Source of the DNA: Sipunculus nudus
Taxonomy: Eukaryota > Annelida > Sipuncula > Golfingiida > Sipunculidae
Assembly (NCBI GenBank): GCA_026874595.1
Contig: CM049320.1
Span: forward strand, 5,831,464 to 5,895,463
DNA length: 64,000 nt
Reading direction: 5' to 3'
The position numbers were made by a program, and so were the translations under genes. Positions 12,161-24,965 of this stretch are shown piece by piece. The notes beneath the pieces were generated by a model. It saw only the letters and a program-made list of their open reading frames with translations, did not search any database and was not told the DNA's origin. How positions within the stretch are numbered: the first letter of the stretch is position 1; each line of letters begins with the position of its first letter.

Positions 12161-13757
12161 TTTGAGACTTTAAGGCAGGAGATGTTTCACGGTTTACTTG
12201 CAGGTGAAACATATCTCGGAAAAAATGGAAGCCCTTATCTCCACAAACATTAAAAAAAAATTGAAACATGCACTAATGTTTGTATACAAAGAAATTTTGC
12301 CAGGGTTGCTACTTTAAGAAGGCTGGAAGTCCACTTGAAACAATTTCGATTTAACCCCATTCATTTTTGCAAACTGATATTAAGAAATAGCCAATCTTAA
12401 ACACGATTGACACACATGTAAAAAAATGAACTATGTTGAAAATAATGAAATGAATCATAATAGTCAGTGAAAAACAAAAGTTTCATTTAAAAAAATGAAA
12501 TCTATTTGAGGAATATATAATCGTTTAAAAGGGTTACACATCTTATTTAAACATACCTAGAAATACATATAGTATATTTCCCCACCTGCGATAAGTTTCT
12601 AAAAAGATTATATTTTTCAGTTATTTCCTAGAAAACTACATATGGTAGAAACAATGATGGTACAAGCTTTAACTAATGATTGAGTATTCATACGTATGAT
12701 ATAATAATATATTGTATCAACTTTATTTCATAAAGTTCAAATGCTTTCGATTATTGTTTTATATTTATTTATTTTTTTATCTTTCACTGAGGCTAAAATT
12801 CATCATTGTCAATTTATGTTTTGCTGTCAAACATAAATTTAGCCTGCAAATGCTTAGGAGATTGTAGACAGTAGTAAAGTATAAATTTCTGTATGTGCAA
12901 AAAACTAAAATTCTTAACATAAATATATAATAATGGTATTTACGACAAAAAACATATGATAATATTCTCCAATTGGCATTTTAATATTTTTATTCAGATA
13001 TTTCACCTGAATGTATTTGTTGATGCGAATTCTCGAAATTAACAAAGTAGTGTAAATCTGTCACTTCACACACCAATCACTCAAATGACGCAAAATGTAC
13101 TTAGTGATATATAGAAGCAGGCATGATGATGTAAGTGCGCTATGCAGCATGTTGTCCGCTTAACAGCGCCGCTTTGGTAAATCAGCCCTGACAAAAGTCC
13201 GTTTCCTAAAATTTCAGTCATCTTGCATTGTGTGATATTGATTTAACTCTGATGGTAACTGCTTTATATAATTAATAATTTCTAATTCATAGAATTATTT
13301 TATTTCAGTAAATAAAACTGTTATATCTTTTCTGTCTGACAAATATTAGTCTCAAATAAAACTATGTAATGTTACCGAGATTAGACGAATTTGGAGCGTT
13401 TAAATACCCTGCCTACAAATTAGAGTCACAAGTGCCCCTTACAGTCCTTTTTAGAGTAGAACAGTCATCCAAATGATTATGTGATCATTATGTAACTTTT
13501 TAGATCATATTTGTAATTGTTTTAAGCGACATAAAGTATTTACCCATTTTCTTTTGAGCAAAAAAGAACCAGATAAAATGTAACTACACCATTTTGTTTT
13601 AGTAACCAACATATGCACAGTTGCTTTGTGTTTTATTTCACTCTTTGAAACATTAATGTGAAACCAATTTACGCAGTGATTTTTAGGAGATTATTACAAG
13701 CGCTATTTCATGTGACAATATAAATGACAATACACGCATTAAGGTAATCGATTACAG
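12161..13757. other. spacer, no gene seen
   Basis: Very AT-rich. A small fold-back (ATGTTTCAC / GTGAAACAT) lies near 12182-12212. Nothing else is recognised. Confidence 0.5.
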
Positions 13758-13968
13758 TACGCCAGCTGAACCACTGGCCTATCAGCTAAGAAAAGTTGAT
13801 TATAAATCAATTTGTGTCCGTAGTTCATGACAAATAACTTATGCAGTTGAACGAATTATATACATAATCCCATAATATTCCATTATATACATAATTTAAC
13901 ATAAAGGGAAAATATATGTCATATATAAAGTCTCAATCAATATTTAAGCCTGGATATCAATAGTTGAA
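13758..13968 (-). pseudogene. orphan lipocalin exon 3 start plus intron 2 piece
   Basis: On the minus strand, CTTAG is followed from 13785 by codons for LIGQWFSWR, matching the start of exon 3 of both lipocalin copies. Homology to intron 2 continues upstream to about 13968 (shared 'tttaagcctggatatcaa' and 'aaagtctcaa'). It breaks off inside exon 3 at 13758 and at 13968, where the right arm begins. The intron part is closer to the right copy (it shares 'catgaactacggacac'). Confidence 0.75.
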
Positions 13969-16246
13969 AAAGGGCTAGTACACAAATGTCTCTTTTATCA
14001 CATCTGCAATAGTTTAGAGCGATAACTTTGGTTTATGTACATCCGTTGTCTGTTTGGTTTCCAATTCTAGTAAAGCTGAACATTATGACTCTGTTAAATT
14101 CATCAATTGACTTTAAATCAGATGACTGGTACTATATTTCATGCTTAATAAAAGGTGTTTATGAAGATAATCTGATCGTTATGCATCCACAATATTTTTT
14201 TAACATCATTCACTTAAAAGAGCCGTGGTGTAAAAATAAGCACAGAGATGTGCCACTCCACATGAAAACCAATGGCGACTAACTAGAAATCGATGACAGA
14301 TAAATGATCAAGCCTACCACATGAAGCAGCCAGAATCCTAAACACCTGTATTAAAAGAGACAATTTTAAGCTTAATACAATGATGAGGCCCAGTAAAGAT
14401 GGTTGAGGTGTGATCAAACTTCAAGAAGGAAAAGTTTCACAATTTTTCAATGACCACCCAAGGATCGACTGCATTATATAAATTCTAGCCAAAATAATAT
14501 TTTTGTATGATTTTTTTATTGTTTTATAGTGTAACGGCCCTGTAAAGGAAATATCTTTTTTATCGACGATATCAATATTTTACAACACCATATTTAAAAT
14601 AATTGAATTTTTTTTCTTTCAACACTTATTTTTTATAGTAAAAACCACAATTTTTTTAATAACAAATATTTTTTTTCAAATGATTACTCAAGGATTATGC
14701 CTTTTATACAAGCATACATAAACTTATGTCAATTTAAAAGGTCAGTGAACAACTGTCTGGATTTATTCATCAGCGTTACATTTACTTAGCACATACACTT
14801 ATCTGTTGTGAATTGTGCCAAAGCCTCATTCAGCTTGTGTAAAGCCGAAGTTGCTGGATTAATAAGAGAAGTAATCTCTAAGCAATAACAAAACACTGAA
14901 CGAATCATATCTACAATTTATTTTATAGTCCAGTACAATAAGGAAACCTCGATATTGACACGGTTTATGTAGTTTATTACAATTCGCTTTGATATTCTGA
15001 TTTCTCAAACATGTATCATGAAACCACTGCTACAATAGAATGCGAAACATTTAGCTTACGTTTTGCGTGCGCATAGCAGGAAGGTTTCGTTTGTGAGAAA
15101 TACACTCCGAATGTTTTTGTAACAGGTAATTTTGAAAGAAAACAAGCACTAGTCTGAGGTGTTAAGATGGATGAGCCTTATTGTCCTTGTTGCATCACAT
15201 TGTTCTAGATCTCATTGTTCTTGTTCATTAAAAGACAAAATGTATGTAAAAATGTCTAAGCTGATGGAAATTTATTATAACTTAACTATTTAAAACGACC
15301 CATTTTTTAGAAGAATACCATCAGCTGGCTTTTTAAGTGCAACTGTCCTAGTGCTTTACTCGGTGAAATAAAACACATATTTCCATTTCGTACAACACTA
15401 AGCACTGACATGATTGACTGAAATGTAACATGTTTGTTTCATTTGCGGTATTAACTGCGACATGCGGGCATAAGCCAAAAAGCTTCACCTTTTTGTTGTA
15501 TGATTTAAACTCTCGTGATTTCAACAGCTACCTCAATGTCCTGGCTCGTTAACCGTGTTTACAAGTGATTTAATAATATATAAACATGAATTGAGGCAAA
15601 TGGCCGTTGCTGCAGCTTCAAGACTTTATGAATGTTCACGTCATTTGATCACGAAAGCTGGGTATCATGTAACTCTATAGATTAATTATTCTATAATTTC
15701 TGCACGATTAACCTTAATAATTGTTTTTTTGTGAACGGTTTTAATTTCTTCACATTGGTATATTTAACAAAGCTTCGAAATTCATATCATTTATTAATAG
15801 CAATTTGTATTTGTTAACCAAATATCGGTTTTGATACTCACATTTATTAATATCACATTTCGGCGGACAGAATTTATATAGATGGTGCATGAATTACTTA
15901 CAACATGTTCTGTAGGTACGTAAGAATTTAGGGCGGGGGAATGTTAAAACGACGATCCATCTGCAGAAAGAATTTGACACAACAAAAAATGTGCAGTTTT
16001 TTTGTTCCCGTGGATTTATCCATGTCAATTAATTCTTCATTGTCATATAAAATTGATATTCACAAACTGGAATATCAAAATGATTACTTTTCATTTGGAA
16101 AGAAATCCTTGATATAAATGCTTTTTTATCTGGATCAGCTAAGATTCAATTACAGGTGCATTTGCCCTTATAAATTGAGTAATTTAGATGTATATATAAT
16201 TTATATACACTATGAACAATATAAAATTATCAACGTTAAGAATTGT

Positions 16247-16356
16247 TGACGTCACGTTGACCTTTCACCTGTCTTTACAGCCACCTGTAACTCATTCCTT
16301 ATATTTGGATTAGACCACGCCTTCCTCATATGACGTGAACGACTGGTCTATAAAAG
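16247..16356 (+). promoter_or_regulatory. promoter of right lipocalin copy: CRE and TATA
   Basis: CRE TGACGTCA at 16247-16254 and TATAAAAG at 16349-16356, 88 bp before the ATG. It is the mirror of 6227-6336 and nearly identical, so transcription may persist although the reading frame is broken. Confidence 0.72.
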
Positions 16357-16664
16357 AACTGCCGGATAGCAGGTAGTTGGATCTGCTCAGTTTGTGTAGA
16401 CCACTAGCTTCAGAGTTAATTCTCAACCACGACATTGCTCATCATGACTGGAGGAAGAAAAGTACTTTGGTTGGCCGTGGTTCTCTTAGGCTACATCAAC
16501 CGCCCTACCTCAGGTAACTTTTGAATTTTTATGAAAGGAAAAGTAATTATCAAATGTATATTGTTTGGATAGAATAATTAGAAATGAATCAGGAATTATG
16601 ATTCTTTGGCAACCATTTTAATGATCTAATTTTCCGATTGACTTTTTAAAAGTTTAAGTTGAGG

Positions 16665-16910
16665 TAAACGCCTCCATTTATTTCTAATTCTTAAGCTAAG
16701 TATTTAGATCCACAGAGTTCCATTTCGGTTCATGGCTACACAAAAGGACGGTAGCTCTTCTCTCATGACATCCTATTTATTCTGGTGTCAACCAGACCGC
16801 TTGTCTAACGGCAGGTCCTGGGTGTGTAATCAACGATATAATATGGGCCATTACACCGATGAATATCCTCAGACCTGCATAACCTTCAGTGCAGCCTGAG
16901 TAGGATCATA
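16665..16910 (-). mobile_element. 5'-truncated tRNA-SINE in intron 1 (mirror copy)
   Basis: Same SINE fragment as 5690-5940, in the mirror position and opposite orientation. It shares 'tgtgtaatcaacgat' and 'gggtgtgtaatc' with it, and its A-rich end lies at the low-coordinate side. Confidence 0.72.
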
Positions 16911-18582
16911 TGTGTACTGCACCAGTTCATCACATACGAATTATCATTCTGAAACTGTTAATTTAGTGTTTTGACTAATATAAGATATCGCTACTTTATT
17001 TTCTAGAAAATGTTGAAGCATATGTTGAGGAATTACAAGCGCAGTTAAAAGATAATAACTTAAAAGGCCTGTAAAGTGTCAAAATTATAATTATTGGCAT
17101 CATTACATACTATTCTCGTATCTGTCTGTGAAGATAGAGCTTCTTGTCCTCTTATTATATTTGGTGTATAGATGTAAACGACAATATGGATAATATGTTC
17201 CTACATACTTTTCTATCGCAAGCTTTGTATCCCTTATGTTGAGATATACTAGTTGAATCTGGGATCAATTTATTAGCTCCTATGACCAATATAATGTTTT
17301 CTTGTTTATATATTTAGGAATGTTGAAGTAAAACTATTTGTGTGTCCTTTTGAATGTAATTCAAGTCCCAAAATGTAAGCTTGGATGCCTTTATTGTTTA
17401 AAAAGCCTGATGCTGTCCAATGTCATACGGGTCGCTAAACGGATTTCATAATAATTTCGTTAAGCACGCTTGCTTATAAGATGCTTCCCAGATCAACTCT
17501 GTTTTTCATGTAAAAATTCCCCATACGAATTTCTTGAATCAGTAAAACATGTAAAAGTTTAAAACCTCATAGGAATCTGGCCCAGTTTGTTATACAGATC
17601 CAGATTTTAATTTTTAGAATTTGCGATACATTTATATGAAACCAGCACAAAACATAAAAAGTCTGCATAATTATTTCAATTTGCAATACATGAAGAAATA
17701 TTTCTTTACCAGCCAGGTATCTTTATGCGAGCTGGTGGGCAAGCATTGTTGTATTAAAATGTCTGATTATTGTATTCAACTGATATCGTCTCTTCCACTC
17801 GCAGCTGGCACTTGTGTCACTAATAATGTTCCCCTGGATGAAGACTTTGATGAAGACAAGGTCTGCATGAAATTTTTCTTTCACGCAACAACGATTAACA
17901 TATAATGATAATTCAAATATACTTACACTGTTATACATTTGTTCCCGTTATTTCATGACTTTGGATATTTTGTGTTAAAAAAACGATTAAAATTAGTTTC
18001 TGAAGTTTGGTTTGTATTCAACAACAAAATACTGAAAAAAAAAAAATATTTCACCCATAGATATCCAGACTTTAAAATTGATTGAGACTTTATATATAAC
18101 ATATATTTTCCCTATATGTCCGATCAGAAATATGTATATAATTCTTCATACTGCTTAAGATATATATCATGAACTACGGACACAGTTACAATTTTGCTTA
18201 TAATCAACTTTTATAAGCTAATCGGCCAATGGGTCAGCTGGCGTTATTACCAGAACTTCAAACCTGCTGAATATGACTTTATCATCACAGTCTACAGAAT
18301 CGGAGGCAACCTCTATTACAAAGAGTCGTACACGTGAGTATATAATGATGTTTATTATCTAGGATCATATGAGGAAAAGTAATCTAAATCGTCAATCATT
18401 AAGTTTCCTCTAATATGAGGTATGTCCCAGCATTTACACATTTATAGCAACTGCTTTTTTTAACCACATTTAATTTACAGCTAATTTTTATCTGATTTGA
18501 TATTTTTCACATTATTTTGTGCGGCTTTCTAAATTAATATTATTGGTAGGAACGTTCAGGGAATTGTACTGTGAATAATACA

Positions 18583-18650
18583 GTATATATATATATATAT
18601 ATATAAATATATTTATACATATTTGTGTGTGTGTTGGGGGGGGGGCGGTT
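18583..18650. repeat. (AT)n, (TG)n and poly-G patch
   Basis: A short TA run near 18583-18604, then tgtgtgtgtg and a run of nine G near 18637, inside intron 3 of the broken lipocalin copy. It is absent from the left copy. Confidence 0.85.
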
Positions 18651-21325
18651 GGTATGGTATATATTTGTGAATGGTCTATAGTGTACACTGAGAATGACAC
18701 ATATGAAATCTTTTGCTTTCAGAAATAACGGTGACACTCCATGCGTTTGAGGCTTACCAAACTTGTTCGCACCGGGCAATGATGAAGGAACATACCATGT
18801 GGGCGGGAGTAAGTGTGCATTATATATAAGATCGTCATTATTAGACTACAGAATTCATACAGTCCTGTAAGAAATATAAACATAATGTGACAATAAAAAA
18901 ATGTGAGATACATGTTCAACTTATCATACTAGATGATGTATGCCGGGATCTAATAATCAGCAATACAGTTTTATAATTTATAATAATAAGTAGTGAGTTT
19001 TCGTTCAGGTGATCATCTAAAAACTTTTTAACCAAGTACTGATTATATTTTGTTATTTGTTTTTAAGGTAAGCCAAAACATAGGAGCACTTTGTAATATC
19101 CTTTAATTACTATAATGATGAGAGCGATAAGAGAGGACATTTATACTTTTTATAGTGAAATAAATGTTGCCTATAACTGCAGAACCAAAGTCAAGACCGA
19201 TTAAATGAAGACTAAGAAGACGAGCTAAATCACGCGTAAACATACAAAAATATTAGCGGTTAAATTGTGACATTAAATGTGATTGTGACATTAAACAAAA
19301 TTACCAGCCTAATTTGTTATCACCAAATCATCAGCAATTGCAGATACAGTGTATTGAAAAGCTGAGTTCCTTGCGATGAGCCAAAACTACATCAAGAAAT
19401 TTGATTTGGTGGTAAATAATGAATCGTATGAACTTTCCTGTTTCCTGATTTGAAAATTTGTGAAAAAAACAGACTGAGCCTAAATTGTTTACAGAAAACA
19501 TATAATATCAAAGTGGATAGGTGAGGTATTAAGGAGATATAGACTAAACGGGGAATCCAGAAACAGCGTTAATGATATGAATTAACTTTACTTCCAGCTG
19601 TCCAAATTCGCTTCCTGAAAGTGACCGATGAGTACTTTGTGGTCTTCCAGTGTTTCACTGAGTCAAACGGTGAATGCACGGATTATGCTGCTAATATCGC
19701 GTATAAGGCCGGTGAACGGGATACTGTTGACTTGGATGACATTGAGTCGGAGTACATTGGCGATGCTTGTGCTGATCGGCAGACGTATGCCGAAAATATC
19801 GGAGAGGGTAGGTATCACATGTATTCTTACCTTTACACCCACTTCGTATCTTCCGTGCTAAAGTGCCAAAAGCATTTATAAAGATTACAACTGCAAACCT
19901 AATTATCCAGTTTACATTATAGAATACATATTTTATCATTAAGTTCGAATAAATTTCACATACGGACGGAAGAAACTGGTCTCACTTTTCGTCAAGCAAC
20001 GGCGTATTGGTTTCAACTCTTACATTCCTCCATAACCACTTTTGCCTCCTACCAAGGATTATGTAACCTATTATAAAGTATGTCCATTATGCTCAAGTAC
20101 GGATTTCTTGTTTCAGATTGCCTCGCATAGACGTTAGGTTAGCGAAGTGGAAACAAATCCTCTCACCAAACGTGTAGAGAGAGAAAATAGAAAAAGCAGA
20201 CAAACCACATATAAATTTTGCTTATTTACCTAAATAATATGATCTAAATAAAACTTTAAGGAAGACAATAATTGAACCAATGTTGTCATTAATAATAACT
20301 TTGGGTTACAAAAATTTTACATAAAATTAATAATAAGAACACTTTTATTTCACAAACATGATATAATGCAAAATATTTCCTGTGTTGTGGTTAACTTGTA
20401 TTACCGTTTTCAAAATTCTGCGTCATTGGATATTTTCATGAATAAAAAGGTATTGATGCAAAATCATGTTTTCATTATTTTATCAACTGGTGGTTCTTGA
20501 AAGTGAATGGCTAGATAAAAGGCATCCCTTAGACGTTCCAATAACAACAATACCAAACAAGAAAATAAATTTTAGCACTTATGTTACACCTTCACATTAT
20601 ATACAAATGACGATGGGCAAAATGTCCAGAGTCCTGAAAAAATATGCAGGTCCTAAAGATCATTCCAAGGTTTTCTTGAAAAACAACCTTAGAGAACTCG
20701 GGAAAGCATCAGAGATTCACTGAACTATGTTAATAATGACTTTTGAATTATTTCCTAACCCATGTGAGTAAATTTTAGAATTCGAAAGCCATGCGAACTA
20801 CCATCATAAGTCCTAAGGTTACCGTTATCTTAACAAGATAGATAACGTCAACAATACTGCAAAGACCTATCATTCAATATTTTCCAAATACCTTACATAA
20901 GTTAACATGCAAAGGATATTATACTGTGGCTTGTGAATTTGTCATGCTAATGCTTATACATTAAGTCTAATGGGTGGCTTATGTTGGGTAAGCAGAAATT
21001 AAATTAGGCCTAACATAAATACTTGGATAGAACTAAAAGTTTATCATGGCATGATAGGTTTTCTTATTCAGCAACTAGGGGACTTGAGATGACAGTGATA
21101 TTTACCAAAGACATATATATATATATATGATAACTCCTACTGTAACCAGGTTCCAGTCTAATAGATAGTTGTAATCCTAATGCTAATAGGTATCTATTAC
21201 CTCTCGCCCGTTTCTTACCATTGAAGATCATGATTATATCCTGAAAGAGCCGTCACACAAATTAAGTCGATCCAGCCGCGATACCCATCTGTGATATAAA
21301 CATATTTGCCTATATCGGTATGAGG

Positions 21326-22326
21326 CTTGACAGTAGCTACAAATTGTACCGCTTGACACCAACATTTGTAGTCTTCATGCTGCACAAGAAATATGTTCCC
21401 AAACGTATTTTTACTGCTGACGTATTTGTGTAGCGTTTATAAGGATTAGTGATCGGCTTTAATCATAACGGACGAATCGGGAATATCCTCATGGAAACAG
21501 CATGCACGTAAGAAAACAAAAAGATTTATAGAGGAATTAAACAAATCATCAATACAAACACAAACCGAAATTGAAACAACAATCTCCGGTCAATTAGACA
21601 AGTATATGCACCGATTCTAATGACGATGAAATACTTCTGGTGGCAAACATGGAAACGACACTGACATCAGGCCTCTGAACAAGACCGGCGTCTATTAAAG
21701 ACCGGCGTTTATTTTTCTAGAACATTGTTTTGCCCAAGCGAGTAAATATGGCAGGCGACTATTTAAAGCCCCGCGTCTGAACCAGGAAATACGTTAAAAC
21801 TTTAACAGCGTCTTCGCTTTGCACTCAATGCAATGAACCACCAAAGGCTCTCTATATATCGTTTGCATATTACCTATAAATCCTTCATTTAAGTAACATA
21901 AATGTTGAGACTTATGTTACAAAGATAAAAATCCCTGGCTTACAACATACAGGTCAGTGTGCATTTTTATAAGAGTTTTTTTGTGTGGGGGTAACCGCTT
22001 CTGCTATTTTATGGTATCGGCTTGAGGCTATGTGATGGGGCGAAAGAATGTATGCTCTGATAGCATAATAATAAATTGTAGTAATTTTAGTCGGCCAGAT
22101 CAATTCTCGTATAAGGACGCCAAAACGTTTGAGTAAGAAGGGCAGATTTGAAATCATGTATTATAAATTATAAAGTGAACTATTTTTTAATATTTAAGAC
22201 ACATGAACATATTATTTAAAACATATTTTTCATAATATAAACATCATAATGGATTACACATTATGTAATATCCGAGATATTTTTTTCTCTTTCTCTCTTT
22301 CTTTCCTCTCTCTCTCTCTCTCTCCT

Positions 22327-22377
<51 letters not shown>

Positions 22378-24184
22378 TATAACTGCCATAACAATTTAGA
22401 ACCTGACAAGCAGCACTTGAATATCATTAGTCGTGTCTATTTTTTATCATTAATAATAAGTTTTAAAGTTATCAAACTTTGAATCATTAATAATATGTTT
22501 AAAAGTTTGATCAAAATTTCTTCTAACGACTAACCCTTTATACAGTAATACCGGCTGTCAGTTGCATCAATTTATTTTAGAATAAAAACAGAAGGTGTCG
22601 TTTATCTACAAGGATGCTGGAAATATCATGTCCTCTATTTGAGCATACATGTGCAGGGAATGACGTCATGGAATGGGAAATTTGGCGAGAACATCCATTA
22701 TCGAGAATATTCGTAAAATATCAGGCTTGTCAGGTCTAATTGTGCACATCATTTGCTAAAGAACAATTTCCTAAACCACATTGAATACATCTTACAGCAA
22801 CAAACATTGTTGATATGAATGTTTCATACAATGTTGAATTATCAGGACGCTTCTTTACGTCCCACGGTTTTCCTCATGTTGCTTAGGATTTAGTCAATGA
22901 ACTGTTCACCTGAGTCAAATCTTAATCGCTGTTCCTTTTTCCAAATAAAGAACACTTCCCTCATGTGGCCAGTACTATCTGACCCACTGCATCTGCATCC
23001 GAATGCCCTTCTCCGAAATTTGCTTTTATTTTTTTTCCTTGTGAACCGTATAGCTAACTCTATTTATATATATATTACAAAATGCAAAGAACAATCGTTG
23101 TTAAAAAGCAGTGCCATTTTACTGATAAAGAATTACTATTTTATTGAAAAACAGGTGGCAATATCAAAAGGAAAAATTTAAAAGGAAAAATTTAAAACAT
23201 GATATGATTTGGAAGAGATTTACAATTATTTTGGGTTAAAAATTTAATATAATTTTGGAATTTTATAAGTCATCTGACAAATCTGGTCAGATTTAGTTTC
23301 CTTTATTGATGAATACCATTTGTTACATAAGTACTTGGACATTCTTTACTTGATATACTCAGTATTTTGCATTTTTCTTTATATTATAAGTATGTTAAAA
23401 ATTAGCTTAAAATTGTTAATTAGGCATATTTGTAAAAATGCAATATCAAGTTCTTGTTCTGAAACGGATAAAGGTAAGGCCCAGTTTGCAATAAATAAGC
23501 ATACCATAGAAATGTAATATTCGATGTTTATCCATATAAATATCACTTTTTACTTTGTTAATTTTATGATAAACAGATAACGGCTTTAATAAACTTCACG
23601 TCTTGTTCCGCTAACAAAAATAAAAATGCATACTTTAAAGAAAATAGACGCATTTCTTGGTTCGAAAGTTGTTCATTTTGAGACGCAGTTATTCCCATTC
23701 TATAATAACTTTCTTTACTGTAGCCAAATTAATCTGTAATGTTACACATATTGCTCCATTTTGCAACATCTGACAAAAAAGACCTTTAACTCTTACGACT
23801 TAGAACGTGCGTTTTTTGTGAGCAAATTCCCAGCAAATCCAACAAAGCGGAAGACGCTTTTATCTTATTTACATTTCTCCGTGTTTCTGTTTTGTGCCTG
23901 AGAAATGTCATTCTCTACCACGTGAATTTATGTATTATATTATGCTTTTATTCGTTAAGGTTAAACAAACAGTGCAAAAGCTGTCACTGCAGTTTTCACT
24001 CCCCTGCCTTAATATCTAGAATTTGTTATGGAATTATTTTACCTTTACCCCTTCGGTACAGCGTTTTCTTATTTCCACTCAATTTCGAACATCTGGGAAC
24101 TGAACAATTCTAATATTTCATAGAAAAAAACAACCAAGCCATTTTACAGAAAATGTTTAAAGGTGTGCAAATGTGCCAGGAGAA
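21326..24184. other. intergenic, no recognised gene
   Basis: It contains a (TC)n-(AT)n microsatellite at 22287-22374 and a short direct repeat 'agaccggcgt' near 21680-21705. The open frames are AT-rich and unrecognised. Confidence 0.5.
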
Positions 24185-24965
24185 AACCACAGTGTGACGC
24201 TGATGAAGCTGGTGAAAGAGTGAAGTGAGGGCTTGGATGATCTCAAACCAACTTATGTTGAATGATGCGGAGACTGAGCTGTTTGTTATTGCACCGAGGC
24301 AGCATATTAGTGCCATCACAGCCTGTGGGCCTGTAATCGGAGATGCTTTGATCAGACCTGTAGAATATATACGTAATCTTGGAGCACTCTTCGATCAAAA
24401 CATGTGCGTGATCCCACAGATGAACGAAGTCTGCAGTTCAATTTACCACCAGCTACGTGAGGTTCGCAAACATCTCACTCAGGACGCATGCAGAACAGCC
24501 ATCAACTCATTTATGGTGTCCCGACTTGACTACAATAATGAGCTGTTGTGTTAACTACACAGAACCCAGATGCATCGTTTTCTTGAGGCTCAGAATTCAG
24601 CTGCACGTGTTATTACATATACTCGAAGCAAGGATCACACCGGGCTTCTGAAGTCATCGCAGAGGATACTAGTCAGTCAGAGAAAAAAGATTTATATGAT
24701 CCTGTTGCTGAAATTCAGGATTGGTCAGAACCTAACTTCCTCTCAAAGCTGCTATTAACCTATACACCGCTATGATGTCGCTTGTCCAATGACAAGGGTT
24801 TGCTTCAAATAGTCAACATTTTCAGAAGAAGTCGTGAAAGATCTTTCCAGGTAGCCGCCACCGCAATTTGAATACAATAAACCCAGACCTACGCCAGCCC
24901 TATTCACTACTGGCGTTCAAAAAGAAGACTACTATGTATGAGCAACATGCAGTAACTGAACAGCG
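24185..24965 (+). mobile_element. decayed LINE (non-LTR) reverse transcriptase C-terminal fragment
   Basis: Frames joined across stops and frameshifts read RAWMISNQLMLNDAETE, then RNLGALFD, then YHQLREVRKHLT, MVSRLDYNN, FLEAQNSAARVIT and R.KDHTGLL. This order matches the thumb and C-terminal region of CR1/L2-type LINE reverse transcriptases (WM..N.L.LN..KTE, LG...D, SRLDY.N.LL, Q.AQNSAAR). A stop follows NNELLC and the rest continues in another frame, so it is dead. The 5' part is missing. Confidence 0.8.

Larger units (their letters stand above)
16444..20130 (+). pseudogene. secreted lipocalin-like gene, copy with premature stop
   Basis: Exons are 16444-16513, 17805-17860, 18218-18333, 18723-18808, 19598-19807 and 20117-20130. 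Lengths equal those of the left copy (70, 56, 116, 86, 210, 14) and GT/AG borders are kept. The frame is open through the signal peptide and LIGQWVSWRYYQ, but codon 90 is TGA (18748-18750) where the left copy has TTA, a one-base nonsense change. The rest of the frame to DCLA-stop is clean, with only amino-acid changes such as GG to NG after FTES. The product would stop after the first strands of the barrel and be non-functional. Inactivation looks recent. An assembly error or a segregating null allele remains possible. The exon 3 acceptor is TATAAG rather than ATCAG. Confidence 0.78.
13969..21325. repeat. right arm of the inverted duplication
   Basis: Reverse-complement partner of 1316-8640. 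It starts at the junction with the orphan exon 3 piece and ends near 21325. Content from left to right: shared 5' flank, promoter, six lipocalin exons, shared 3' flank. Confidence 0.88.
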
